Positions 43,299-52,059 of a stretch of DNA of 64,000 nucleotides are shown here, in pieces. The notes beneath the pieces are model-generated. The model saw nothing but the letters and a program-made list of their open reading frames with translations. It had not been told where the DNA came from and did not search any database. Made by a program: the position numbers and the translations under genes. Source of the stretch: an uncultured Pontibacter sp. (lineage in GTDB: Bacteria; Bacteroidota; Bacteroidia; Cytophagales; Hymenobacteraceae). The stretch spans positions 62,001 through 126,000 of the forward strand of contig NZ_CANLMZ010000016.1 of the NCBI RefSeq assembly GCF_947492645.1, written 5' to 3'. Position 1 is the stretch's first letter. Each line of letters opens with the position of its first letter.

Positions 43299-43356
43299 CC
43301 CCTAACTATAGTATATAAGGAGCAGTTCCGGTTATCTGCTATATATGCGAAGGTGT
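43299..43356 (-). repeat. cassette-array boundary E, partial attC-like palindrome
   Basis: On the minus strand a TATATAGCAG...CTGCTCCTTATATA stem ends with CTATAGTTAGGGG, equivalent to the GTTAGG core of palindromes C and D. The opposite end has lost the CCTAAC core, so this may be a damaged attC or the proximal boundary. Confidence 0.4.
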
Positions 43357-43625
43357 TTCTACTTAGATTAAAAACTGCTTTTGCAGGTAACCATATAGGG
43401 TTTACACAATACAAGATAATACTAATGCTGTTATCTGGCAAATACTATACTGTGTTAAATTAAGTAGTATGTAGTGTATTGGTAATGAGGGATTTAATTG
43501 CAGGTATAATGGTGTTGTGTTGGCAATTTGCTCAGAAATACGCCTTTCGTTAAATAGCCGGACTATCTATATCCGTGTTATTACCCGAGTATATCCGTTT
43601 ATATACGGCTAGCATACTTTAAAAC

Positions 43626-43662
43626 AAAAAGTCCCTGCCACATAACCTGGCAGGGACTTTTT
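43626..43662 (-). terminator. terminator after the 43682-44820 thioredoxin genes
   Basis: AAAAAGTCCCTGCCA and TGGCAGGGACTTTTT form a perfect 15-bp stem with a 7-base loop. Confidence 0.9.
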
Positions 43663-43681
43663 ACTTTTGCTTGTCCTTAAA

Positions 43682-44311
43682 TTACGCTTCTCTCCACTTA
43701 ATGGTACAACCAATGGCTTTGGTGTTTGGTTGGCTTATCGTTTTGCCGGCTACCATTTGGTCTAGGGCTGCTTCAGCGTATTTCTTCTCTACTTTAGAGG
43801 CGTCGCGGGAGTTATCGTCTATGGTGCCTATATAGGCTACCTTATACTTGCCGTCTTTCTGCTTCTGCACAATGTACAGGTGCGGTGTGCGGGTGGCACC
43901 GTAGGCTTTGGTTATCTCCTGGGTTTCGTCGTGGAGGTAGGCAAACGGGAAGTTCTTTTTCTTGGCGCGTTGCTGCATATCGGCGTAAGAATCCTTAGGC
44001 GATGCCGTTGCGTCGTTTGGGTTGATGGCAATAACCGGGTAGCCTTTTGGCGCATACTTTTTGTGCAGGTCGATGATACGGTCTTCGTAGGCAACTGAGT
44101 ATGGGCAGGTGTTGCAGGTAAAGGTAACTATAAAGCCTTTGGCATCTTTATAATCAGCCATGGATACCATTTTTCCATCAACGTTCTTTAGTTTAAAATC
44201 GCGGGCTGTATCGCCAACCTGGTAACCGTTGTCGGCAGGAACAGCTGCCAGTAACACGCCCACAAGCAGCAGGCACACCATGTACACGAGAGGTAGGTTC
44301 GGTTTTTTCAT
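43682..44311 (-). CDS. exported redoxin/thioredoxin-like protein
   Basis: A 209-residue exported protein of the peroxiredoxin-like/thioredoxin fold. The N-terminal hydrophobic segment (about 8-25) is a signal peptide or anchor. The redox motif is Cys66-Asn-Thr-Cys69 in FTCNTCPYS, followed by the cis-proline region RTPHLYIV. The insertion between strands (NPNDATASPKDSYADMQQRA) resembles the bcp/redoxin family. It lies 11 bases downstream of a TlpA-like gene, and both probably keep periplasmic thiols reduced. Confidence 0.9.
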   Translation of the reverse strand: MKKPNLPLVYMVCLLLVGVLLAAVPADNGYQVGDTARDFKLKNVDGKMVSMADYKDAKGFIVTFTCNTCPYSVAYEDRIIDLHKKYAPKGYPVIAINPNDATASPKDSYADMQQRAKKKNFPFAYLHDETQEITKAYGATRTPHLYIVQKQKDGKYKVAYIGTIDDNSRDASKVEKKYAEAALDQMVAGKTISQPNTKAIGCTIKWREA

Positions 44312-44322
44312 AGAGGTAAATG

Positions 44323-44820
44323 TTATGGTTTATACTTTAAGATTATACTTTGCAATTCCTCCTGCGATAGCTCTTTCTCCACGAACTCGTACTGCTTGCG
44401 CTTGTTGTTAAACACCATAGTAGCAGGTATGGCACCGCTCCACTTTGGCTCTAGTTTGTCTATCCAGGTGTTGGCGTCTACCTCATCCAGCAGTAGCACA
44501 TCCGATTTTAGACTGCGTTTCTGCACAAAGGGTTTAACGCGTTTTTCCAGGTCTTCGGCAGCATCCATACTTACCAGCATTACGCGCACCGGCTGGTTTT
44601 TATATTGCGCGGTCAGCGCTTCAAAGTATGGCATCTCTTTGATACAAGGTTTGCACCAGGTTGCCCAAAAATTTACCACATACAAGGTATCGTGCGGGGC
44701 GTTGCGTATCTGCTCCAGCTCTTTATACTTTATTACTTTTACCTGCTGGGCAAAAGCAGGTGCCGAGATAAGTATAAATGCCAGCGCGGCCAGTAACAGG
44801 TTCAGTTTTCGTGTTATCAT
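44323..44820 (-). CDS. TlpA-like exported thioredoxin
   Basis: A 165-residue exported thioredoxin. The signal peptide (1-24, ending APAFA) is followed by FWATWCKPC with the redox pair Cys56-Cys59, the insertion typical of TlpA/ResA proteins and a cis-proline (GAIPATMVF). It probably reduces periplasmic proteins such as apo-cytochromes; no cytochrome maturation genes are adjacent. The ATG at 44820 starts the signal; a TATTTTTG promoter box lies 21 bases upstream, so the longer frame to 44970 is not used. Confidence 0.92.
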   Translation of the reverse strand: MITRKLNLLLAALAFILISAPAFAQQVKVIKYKELEQIRNAPHDTLYVVNFWATWCKPCIKEMPYFEALTAQYKNQPVRVMLVSMDAAEDLEKRVKPFVQKRSLKSDVLLLDEVDANTWIDKLEPKWSGAIPATMVFNNKRKQYEFVEKELSQEELQSIILKYKP

Positions 44821-44840
44821 CCTATAAGTAACGTGTGCAG

Positions 44841-44848
44841 CAAAAATA
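44841..44848 (-). promoter_or_regulatory. TAnnTTTG -7 box (TATTTTTG) of the TlpA-like gene
   Basis: Exact match on the minus strand, 21 bases before the ATG at 44820. The -33 box is unclear. Confidence 0.45.
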
Positions 44849-44957
44849 TACGTGTGTTGCTGCATAAAATTAACATTTACAGCGGGTTTTGTAAACAGCG
44901 GGCAAAGTATAATCAGGAGCAATTTTTGTTCTTGGAAGTACTGGTTATATGGTGTAA

Positions 44958-44994
44958 ACAAAACAGCCACGGCTTAAAGTATAAACCGTGGCTG
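44958..44994 (-). terminator. terminator of the PepSY gene
   Basis: CAGCCACGG (44964-44972) pairs with CCGTGGCTG (44986-44994); on the minus strand TTTTGTTT follows. Confidence 0.75.
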
Positions 44995-45014
44995 CTGCTG
45001 ATCTTATTTTGGAT

Positions 45015-46277
45015 TTAGCTTGCTACTGTGGCAGCTCCTGCGGTACGAACCGCCTTGTTTGGCTTCTTCTTTTTGCGGAGCTTGTTTATCCAGATCAAGG
45101 TACCGGTTATTGGTAAGCTAGTGGCTACAAGGCACGCAATAAAGTATAAAATCTTGGAGAAAGTGCCGTATACGTTGCCCAGGTGCAGCGGCTTTATCAG
45201 CGATACAACTTGTTCGTTTAGGGCTTTATCAGAGAATTTATCAACTTTAAGCGGCTCAGCGTTGTGCTTGTTCAGCTGTACTTTATCAGAGGCTGCAAGC
45301 GCAAAAAAACCAGTCTTGCTTTTCTGTATAACCACGGCAGTTGTATCGTCTGCTGGCAGCGACACGCGCAGGTCGCCGGCGTAAGGCAGGAGTAAGTTAG
45401 CCTGCTGTATGTAATCTTCTGTAGTGGCTGTAGTGGGCGCAGCGGCAATGGTGGCTGGTTTCTCTTTACGGCCTTTAAAAACCTCAGAACCCATTACGCT
45501 GCTCAGGCCATGGCGGTACCACTCAAAAGACCAGCAAAGGCCTGTAAGCGCCATTATCAGCAACAGAATTGAGGAGTAAAAGCCCAGGGTGTTGTGCAAG
45601 TCGTGGTTAACGCGTTTCCATTTAGCGTTGGTTTTGATCTTTAAGCCTTGTTTCCAGTTTTTGCGCTTTACCGGGAACCACAGCACCAGGCCTGTAAGTA
45701 CCAGAAACGTGAAGATGATCGTAGAAGCGCCTACAATTATTTTGCCTGCATCGCCCTCAATCAGCAACCAGCGGTGCAGTTTCATGATGGTAGAGAAAAA
45801 CGCTGCGGTAGCGCTTTCAGGTGTGCCCACTACCTGGCCTGTATAGGGGTTTACGTAGTAAGTAGCTGGCCTGCCTCCGCTTCCTTCACCTTTGCCTTTT
45901 TCTCCGCCTTTACCTTGTTTTCCTTTTTCGCCACCCTTGCCTTTCGGGCCACCCTCAGCTCTTTTGTCGCCTTCAGGCCCTTTTGCCGGGGCCACGCCTA
46001 CGCTGTAAGTGCTGCTTTTATCCTCAGGTATGCTTATACTTACCACATTGCCTTTTAGCTCTTGCTCCAGCTTCGCAATCAGTATACTTGGGGCCATTGG
46101 CTGTGCATTGGCCGGCACCTCTACTGTGTATTTCTCAGGAGCCATAAACTCCTCTACCTCATCCTTAAAAGTATAAATTGTGCCCGTAAGGCAAACTACA
46201 AATAACACAAGGCCGCTGGCAATGCCAAGCCACAAGTGCACATCGTTAAAGAGCTTCCGCAAAGTATACTTTTTCAT
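45015..46277 (-). CDS. PepSY-domain membrane protein (probable ferric-siderophore reductase type)
   Basis: A 420-residue inner membrane protein with the PepSY_TM layout: N-terminal helix with HLWLGIASGLVLFVVCLTG, a periplasmic PepSY region interrupted by a low-complexity Gly/Lys/Glu insert (about 125-155), TM pairs after the LHRWLL and HDLHNTLGFY histidines, and a C-terminal span. The paired histidines in membrane helices suggest heme or metal chemistry. The gene is just downstream of a TonB siderophore receptor on the same strand with a terminator between, and similar pairs reduce imported ferric siderophore. The ATG at 46277 was preferred over the longer frame at 46319. Confidence 0.9.
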   Translation of the reverse strand: MKKYTLRKLFNDVHLWLGIASGLVLFVVCLTGTIYTFKDEVEEFMAPEKYTVEVPANAQPMAPSILIAKLEQELKGNVVSISIPEDKSSTYSVGVAPAKGPEGDKRAEGGPKGKGGEKGKQGKGGEKGKGEGSGGRPATYYVNPYTGQVVGTPESATAAFFSTIMKLHRWLLIEGDAGKIIVGASTIIFTFLVLTGLVLWFPVKRKNWKQGLKIKTNAKWKRVNHDLHNTLGFYSSILLLIMALTGLCWSFEWYRHGLSSVMGSEVFKGRKEKPATIAAAPTTATTEDYIQQANLLLPYAGDLRVSLPADDTTAVVIQKSKTGFFALAASDKVQLNKHNAEPLKVDKFSDKALNEQVVSLIKPLHLGNVYGTFSKILYFIACLVATSLPITGTLIWINKLRKKKKPNKAVRTAGAATVAS

Positions 46278-46314
46278 AATAAGTGAGAGGTAAGGAGAGA
46301 TAAGTTTTAGTTCT

Positions 46315-46356
46315 AACAAAAAAGCTGCCGGTAAATATCGGCAGCTTTTTTGTTAT
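46315..46356 (-). terminator. terminator of the TonB receptor gene
   Basis: AACAAAAAAGCTGCCG pairs with CGGCAGCTTTTTTGTT (16 bp), T run on the minus strand. It lies between the receptor and PepSY genes. Confidence 0.88.
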
Positions 46357-46371
46357 TTGGAATAAATCTAA

Positions 46372-48822
46372 TTAAAATTTATAAGTAACTACACCAGACA
46401 CGTTTCTTGGTTGAATTCTGTCGATGAAGCTGGTGCGGTAGGCGTCGTATCCTACTTCGTCAAACACGTTGTTAAACAATGCTCTTACACCCCAATGCTT
46501 CTTGAAGTCGTAGCCAACCTGCGCGTTTACGATCGTGTATGCCTTGTTGAACCAAGGAGCGGTGTTTGGGTCGATGTTGTGGTACTGCACGCCATCCTGC
46601 GTCCAGTCGTTGTAAGGGCGTTCGCCAAGATAATAAGCGCCCGCACCAAAGTTAAGCCCATGCAGCAAGCCGCTTTTTAACGTGTAGTTGGCGTAAACGT
46701 TAATGGTATGCTTTGGCGTGTTGTTTGGCGCAGAGCCCTGTACAAAAGTAGTGTGGTCTTTATACTGTGCGTCTATGTAAGAGTAGCCGGTTACGATCTC
46801 CAGGTTTTCCAGTACACGGCCAGTTAATTCTACCTCTATACCTTTCCGCTCATCGTTGCCGCCTTTAATGTAGTAGCCTGTCTCCAGTACAACACCGTTC
46901 TCATCAACGGTAAAGGCTCTCAGGTTCATGTCTTTGTTGTTGATCTTGAAGAACGTCAGGTTAAAGCGCAGGCGGTCGTTAAACCACTCTGACTTGATAC
47001 CTGCCTCAAGCTGGTCGATGCGCTCTGCGCCTAGCGGCTCACCGTTTGCATCAACTACAGCAGCCGAGCGTGGGTTGGTGCTGTTGGTGTAAGAACCAAA
47101 GATGTTTATACCGTCCTTGATAGTAAACATCACACCAGCCAGCGGGTTCCAGAACTCTGTTGTAGCGCTTTCTTCGCCGTCGTCTTTCGTTTTGTTCGTG
47201 CTGTAGCGCACGCCACCGTATACTCTTGCCCAATTAGTCAGCTGAATCACATCCTGAAACGTAGCCCCGAAGCGGTAATCGTAAGATTGGGTGCCTCCTG
47301 TACGCTCAAATGCTGGCACGTTCTCTGGTAATGTATGGCTTACAGTTGCCGGGTCAAACACATTGATCTCGTCGATGGCAAGAGAATTGTAAGTAGGCTG
47401 GAACAGGTCGATGTAGCGATAGTCGGTGCCTACCTGGAAAGTATGGTTGATCTTACCTGTTTGTATTTTGCGGCCTACCAGGTCCAGCTGTAATACGGTG
47501 CTGTTATCTTCGCGGGTTGAGTTGTGCGCGATAGAACGTCTGTACCAGTTTACCTCATTCACGTTTACACCTGTTTTAGCATTGGGCTTCAGCGCTGCCA
47601 GGTTTGACTTAACGGCATCGTAGTTATAGTTAGAGTTAAATACAGCGGCCCTTACGTATAAGTTGTTGGTGATGTTGTAGTTGTAACGCGCTGTGTAGCT
47701 TGAGTGCTTCAGGTCCGTTTTATCAGACTCAAAACCAAGGAAACGCTCCGACGGCAGGTCGTAGATCTTGTTTTCTTTGTTGCCTACTGATAGGTTTACA
47801 GTACCTACGTCAATGCCCTGCTCTTCTTTAAAGTAATCCATCTCCAGGGTTAAGGTACTGCGGTTGTTTGGCCGCCACTCCAGGGATGGGTTAATGTAAA
47901 ACGACTCGTTGTCCATGTGGTCGCGGAACTTGCCGCCGTTCTCGTAAGCACCGTTTAAGCGAATGGCCACTTTGTTGCCCTTGTCCAGTACACGCTGCAC
48001 ATCAAAAGTAGGCCTGATCAATCCCCAGCTGCCGGCACGAAGCGAAACAGCGCCTGTGTTTTCAAATTTTGGTGTTTTTGTAACAATATTCACGATACCG
48101 CCCGGGCCACCTAAATCAGTAGCGGCACCCATCGTAATAGAGCTTGCTCCCTTTAATACCTGCACGCTTTCTACACCTTGCATGTCCGTAGAAAAGCCCT
48201 GGCCACGGAAGTCGGTCATTACGCGCACGCCGTTTTTAAGGGTAGGGATGCCTCGGAAACCGCGCGAAGAAATACTTTCTCTTACGCCACCGTAGGTTGC
48301 ATAGGTATAAACGCCCGGCACATTGCGCACACCCTCAGTAACGGTAAGTGCACCTTGCTGCTCAATTAGCTTTTCTGATATAACCGAAATGCTCTGGATC
48401 TGCTCGCTTGGTTTAAGCGGTAGGCGGGTAATGGCGTCTAATTTCTCTGGCTGCTTGTCCCTGATTCCAAAAACCTCAACCTCCGCCATCTGGTTTGCCT
48501 TAACTTTAAGGTTAAAGTTGATCTCTTCTGATTTGCCTTGATTGATACGCACTTCTGTCGTGATGCTGTTAAAACCGATCATCATGGCCCTTACCTGGTA
48601 GTTGCCTTCAGGCAGGTGTTTTATCTCAAAATATCCGTTTTCGTCGGTAACTGCACCAAGCTGCGTGTTCTCAACCACAACGCTGGCACCAGCTAAAGGC
48701 TGGCCTTCTGCCTGCATTACCTGGCCCCTGATAGCAGCACCACGTTGGAGAGCAGAGTTTTGTGCCCAGGCCAGTTGGCAAAGCATGAGCAGCAACGCAA
48801 GTAGTGTAAATCTTTTATTCAT
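46372..48822 (-). CDS. TonB-dependent siderophore receptor with carboxypeptidase-like N-terminal domain
   Basis: An 816-residue outer membrane receptor. Signal peptide about 1-20 (ending LAWAQ). Residues 30-108 are a CarboxypepD_reg-like domain (IRGQVMQAEGQPLAGASVVV), found in Bacteroidetes receptors. The plug occupies about 125-245 with SISVISEKLIEQQGALTVTEGVRNVPGVYTY and VLKGASSITMGAATDLGGPG, which is the siderophore-receptor subtype. The barrel ends in the aromatic strand VVTYKF. Iron-linked expression is suggested by the palindrome at its promoter. Confidence 0.95.
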   Translation of the reverse strand: MNKRFTLLALLLMLCQLAWAQNSALQRGAAIRGQVMQAEGQPLAGASVVVENTQLGAVTDENGYFEIKHLPEGNYQVRAMMIGFNSITTEVRINQGKSEEINFNLKVKANQMAEVEVFGIRDKQPEKLDAITRLPLKPSEQIQSISVISEKLIEQQGALTVTEGVRNVPGVYTYATYGGVRESISSRGFRGIPTLKNGVRVMTDFRGQGFSTDMQGVESVQVLKGASSITMGAATDLGGPGGIVNIVTKTPKFENTGAVSLRAGSWGLIRPTFDVQRVLDKGNKVAIRLNGAYENGGKFRDHMDNESFYINPSLEWRPNNRSTLTLEMDYFKEEQGIDVGTVNLSVGNKENKIYDLPSERFLGFESDKTDLKHSSYTARYNYNITNNLYVRAAVFNSNYNYDAVKSNLAALKPNAKTGVNVNEVNWYRRSIAHNSTREDNSTVLQLDLVGRKIQTGKINHTFQVGTDYRYIDLFQPTYNSLAIDEINVFDPATVSHTLPENVPAFERTGGTQSYDYRFGATFQDVIQLTNWARVYGGVRYSTNKTKDDGEESATTEFWNPLAGVMFTIKDGINIFGSYTNSTNPRSAAVVDANGEPLGAERIDQLEAGIKSEWFNDRLRFNLTFFKINNKDMNLRAFTVDENGVVLETGYYIKGGNDERKGIEVELTGRVLENLEIVTGYSYIDAQYKDHTTFVQGSAPNNTPKHTINVYANYTLKSGLLHGLNFGAGAYYLGERPYNDWTQDGVQYHNIDPNTAPWFNKAYTIVNAQVGYDFKKHWGVRALFNNVFDEVGYDAYRTSFIDRIQPRNVSGVVTYKF

Positions 48823-48885
48823 TTTAGTATATGGTAGGAGAGTTATCAGTTATGCAGCTAAGCTGCGTTCTGTTTATTTAGACTA

Positions 48886-48933
48886 ATTATAAATAATGAT
48901 GCAAACTTAAGTTCTTAAATGCATAACATCAAA
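48886..48933 (-). promoter_or_regulatory. TonB receptor promoter with ATTATaaATAAT palindrome
   Basis: On the minus strand TTTG (48933-48930), 20 bases, then TAAGTTTG (48909-48902): a good promoter. ATTATAAATAAT (48886-48897), an inverted repeat of Fur-box character, sits at the likely transcription start. Confidence 0.6.
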
Positions 48934-49052
48934 ACAAATCCGGAAAAATTTTTGGCTGAGCGAATGGTGTAACCTTAGGGTGTGGTTAACAAAAATGGGA
49001 AGGGTGCCGTTAGTTAGTTTAAAACATGTATAACCCACAAACAAACTTAAAA

Positions 49053-49610
49053 ATGGCTAATAAACTAGAAGGAAAGAAGATAGCTATACTTGTAGAGGAA
49101 GGATTTGAGCAGGTGGAACTGACAAAGCCCCTGCAGGCCCTGAAAGATGAAGGTGCCGAAGCACACATTATATCGCCAAATAAAAACAACGAGATAAAAG
49201 CCTGGAACCACACCGAATGGGGCGATAAGTTTAAGGTTGATAAGAAGCTAAGCGAAGTAAATGCAGACGACTATAATGGTTTGCTGCTGCCCGGCGGCGT
49301 GATGAACCCGGATAACCTGCGCACGAATAAAGAAGCTGTAAGCTTTGTAAATAAATTTATGGAAAGTGGCAAGCCAGTAGCCGCTATCTGCCATGCCCCC
49401 TGGACGCTGATTGAAACAGGCAAAGTAAAAGGCCGCAAAATGACAAGCTACCATACCCTGCAAACCGACCTGAAAAACGCCGGCGCCGACTGGGTGGACC
49501 AGGAAGTTGTAGTAGACCAGGGACTGGTAACCAGCCGTAACCCCGACGATATACCTGCCTTTAATAAAAAGATGATTGAAGAGTTTGCAGAAGGCAAGCA
49601 TGACCGTTAG
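49053..49610 (+). CDS. DJ-1/PfpI family protein
   Basis: A 185-residue cytoplasmic protein of the DJ-1/PfpI superfamily, YhbO/PfpI type. The family motif is VAAICHAPW with the reactive cysteine, with the partner glutamate in ILVEEGFEQVE and GLLLPGGVMNPDNLR nearby. Family members act as glyoxalase III, chaperone or protease-like stress proteins; the exact activity cannot be told. I chose the ATG at 49053 (MANKLEGKKIAI); the earlier ATG at 49026 adds nine residues of non-conserved type. Confidence 0.92.
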   Translation: MANKLEGKKIAILVEEGFEQVELTKPLQALKDEGAEAHIISPNKNNEIKAWNHTEWGDKFKVDKKLSEVNADDYNGLLLPGGVMNPDNLRTNKEAVSFVNKFMESGKPVAAICHAPWTLIETGKVKGRKMTSYHTLQTDLKNAGADWVDQEVVVDQGLVTSRNPDDIPAFNKKMIEEFAEGKHDR

Positions 49611-49629
49611 CAGGCACAGTTTAAGCTAC

Positions 49630-49676
49630 AAAACCAAAGCGCCGCTCTTTTATTAAGGAGCGGCGCTTTGGTTTTA
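49630..49676. terminator. bidirectional terminator between the PfpI and 49674 genes
   Basis: AAACCAAAGCGCCGCTC pairs with GAGCGGCGCTTTGGTTT (17 bp) around 10 bases, with T runs on both sides. The right arm just touches the stop of the minus-strand gene. Confidence 0.9.
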
Positions 49677-50225
49677 ATTTCCGGGTATTAGCTCAAACAA
49701 CTTCTCGGTGTTACCCTCCAGTACTACTACCAGCACCACATCCAGCACCAGCAAAAAAAGCCCCTGAAGTATAACTGACCTGCCCCAGCCCAAGAACTGC
49801 TCTCCTTTAAACAAAGCTGTTTTAGAGCGCTGCTTTAAATAAGCGCCAAGCATGATGTAACCAGCATCAAGCCCGATGTTTAAGTAGAGTACTTTTTTGT
49901 ACCACACGTGCTGCTGCACACTTTCTGCCAGGGCCATTGTGCCCTCTGCAGACGATACAATATAATGCAGGGCAACCCCGGCGATAATAAGGTTAACGAT
50001 ATTCCAGTACAGGTTCATCTGGTAAAAGTAGCGCCTGGCCCTTGTTGTATTGGTTAGCTTAAAACTTGCCAGCATAATGTTAGCTATTGCCCAGCCCCCC
50101 AATACCAGCATGCCCGCTCTGAGTATACTTTCCTGCTCCAGATTAAACGCAGATACGGCCTCGCTCTGTGCCTGCGCAGCAAGTGTAAACAGCAACAAGG
50201 GTAGCAGGCAAAGGTGTTTTCTCAT
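49674..50225 (-). CDS. four-span membrane protein, unknown function
   Basis: A 183-residue exported membrane protein: signal peptide ending LAAQAQ near residue 20, a short linker and four hydrophobic spans (about 36-55, 72-92, 111-130, 147-170) with several conserved-looking polar and aromatic positions (WAIANI, YWNIVNLIIAG, NIGLDAGYIMLGAYLK). It resembles a Bacteroidetes DUF family (DUF6992-like, uncertain). It ends in the shared bidirectional terminator. Confidence 0.72.
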   Translation of the reverse strand: MRKHLCLLPLLLFTLAAQAQSEAVSAFNLEQESILRAGMLVLGGWAIANIMLASFKLTNTTRARRYFYQMNLYWNIVNLIIAGVALHYIVSSAEGTMALAESVQQHVWYKKVLYLNIGLDAGYIMLGAYLKQRSKTALFKGEQFLGWGRSVILQGLFLLVLDVVLVVVLEGNTEKLFELIPGN

Positions 50226-50321
50226 ACTTTATACTTTTTGGCTTTTGCCTAGAAACGCATTAACTACTTATTTAGCATGCAAAGGTTTAAAAAGGTAAGC
50301 TTAGTACAGGGGTGAGCAGCC

Positions 50322-51056
50322 TTAGTTATGCTGTGCTGTGGCTACAATGTCGAATCCGATATTTACTTTGGGGCGTATAGTCTGGTCGCCAAGGGATTTG
50401 TCGGAGCGGTATATAAGGCCCCACTTTGTGCGGTCTATGTTAAAGTTTGCTTTAGCTTTTAGCTGGTTATCCTCTAACGTGATCCTGGCCGGAAATGTAA
50501 CGCTTTTGGTTATATCTTTGATAGTTAGGTTGCCCGTAACAAAATGAGTAGGATTTTTTACGCGAAGCGCATCATCGGGGGTAGTACGGGGTTGGGTAGG
50601 CTTAACCTGTGAGCTGTCGTAGGGGGCAAGCGCTGTTAGTTCAAAAGCAGCAGTCTTATACTTTTCACAGTCAAAGAAGTCTTCGGATTTAAGGTGCTTC
50701 GTTAGTTTTAAATTACTGGCCTTGTCAATCGTTTTATCATCAGCCTGCATGGTGGTCATGTCAATCAGGATATTGCCGCTGGCCTGCTGGCTTTCATTCA
50801 GGTGCAGTTCCCCCTCTTTTATTTTAAAATAACCGTTGTGCCGGCCAGTCATTTTGGCGCCAATCCAGGTAAGCTGGCTTTTAGCGGTATCAATCAAAAA
50901 AACAGTAGGGGCTTTGATTTTGGTTTTTGTGGTTATGGCTTCTCCTACCAGGGCATTATCTGTTTTAACGGAAGTGTCGCAGGCCGTGAATCCTGCCAGG
51001 CAAAATAACAAGGCAAGGGTGTTATACTTTAGGATGTGCAGGTATCGTTTAGTCAT
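50322..51056 (-). CDS. YceI-family lipoprotein
   Basis: A 244-residue lipoprotein with signal ending GFTAC (Cys26). The mature part is a YceI lipocalin-like barrel: FLIDTAKSQLTWIGAKMTGRHNG, KEGELHLNE, an ASNLKLTKHLKSEDFFDCEKYKTAAFELT segment and the terminal NIGFDIVA. YceI barrels bind isoprenoid quinone-like molecules. The protein is anchored to the envelope and may carry a polyprenoid cargo; function unproven. Confidence 0.92.
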   Translation of the reverse strand: MTKRYLHILKYNTLALLFCLAGFTACDTSVKTDNALVGEAITTKTKIKAPTVFLIDTAKSQLTWIGAKMTGRHNGYFKIKEGELHLNESQQASGNILIDMTTMQADDKTIDKASNLKLTKHLKSEDFFDCEKYKTAAFELTALAPYDSSQVKPTQPRTTPDDALRVKNPTHFVTGNLTIKDITKSVTFPARITLEDNQLKAKANFNIDRTKWGLIYRSDKSLGDQTIRPKVNIGFDIVATAQHN

Positions 51057-51169
51057 ATATTAAATCTTAAGGCAGAGCCAGGCTACACCATTAGCACTAT
51101 TATAATTACGTTTCCAGTATCCGAAACGATTTGTATCCTGCGCACTTTAGCTGTTACAAACCAGGTGCA

Positions 51170-51796
51170 TCAAAAGCCGACGCCAAGGTATACCTGCAAT
51201 ACGCCTTGCTTTATATCAGAGGTTACGTTTTGCCCTGCTGCATTGGTTTTTATAACATCTGCAAAACCAAGGTTATAGCGTCCGCCCAACCTGAAACGAC
51301 TGATGCGGGCTTCTAGTCCGGCTGCCACGCCGTAGTCAAAAGTGTTAAAGCGATCCAGGTTTACTTCCTTGCCTTCTTGTTTGGCCGATACCATGGTGCC
51401 TATTTGCGGGCCCAGGTGTATGCTGATGTTGTCAGTAAGGTTAAAGACAGCTAGCACGGGCAGCTCGAGGTAATCGAACCTGAAGGTGGAGTCGGTGCGT
51501 TCGTAACCTTTTCTGGAGTATAACAACTCAGATTGGATAGAGAAAAAGTTGCTTAAGGCAAGCTGTGCAAAAATGCCTGCATGAAAGCTGGTATACCCAT
51601 CTATATCTCCAAGCATTGCTTTGTCGCTGCCATTTATTTCTGCAAAATTAACGCCTCCCTTTAAACCGAAGCCGGCATTGGGGCCACTAAAGCCACCATA
51701 CAGGTTATGGTCTTGCTGTTGAGCGGTAGGTCCTAGCTGCGCATCTGCGGTTAAAGTATAAAGTGTGAGCAATAGTATAGTAAAGCATTTTTTCAT
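51170..51796 (-). CDS. outer membrane beta-barrel protein (OMP_b-brl_2 type)
   Basis: A 208-residue outer membrane protein: signal peptide about 1-19 (ending TADAQ), then alternating strands such as FGLKGGVNFAEINGS, IQSELLYSRKGYERT, FDYLELPVLAVFNL, HLGPQIGT and FRLGGRYNLGFADV, and a final aromatic-ended strand YLGVGF. This is the eight-stranded PorT/OMP_b-brl_2 barrel common in Bacteroidetes. No partner genes identify a specific role. Confidence 0.88.
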   Translation of the reverse strand: MKKCFTILLLTLYTLTADAQLGPTAQQQDHNLYGGFSGPNAGFGLKGGVNFAEINGSDKAMLGDIDGYTSFHAGIFAQLALSNFFSIQSELLYSRKGYERTDSTFRFDYLELPVLAVFNLTDNISIHLGPQIGTMVSAKQEGKEVNLDRFNTFDYGVAAGLEARISRFRLGGRYNLGFADVIKTNAAGQNVTSDIKQGVLQVYLGVGF

Positions 51797-52059
51797 AGCC
51801 TTTGGGGTTATTAAATGTACATAAGCTTATAAGTTTATACTTAAGTAGTTACTTATAATGTTGCGTGTGCATGCAGGTTAGGCCTGCAGCGATGGCCGGT
51901 TAACGGAGGCGAGGCAGCTACTTGAAAAGGTGAGGCATTAATTTGCTAACGCAGGATAAAATTTTTAGCAAACAAAGGGGGCTAAACTATACTTTTTAGC
52001 TCAGAAATATAAAATTGTAAAGATTGCAGGGTGGTAGCTATTAAAAACTAACAAGGGTT

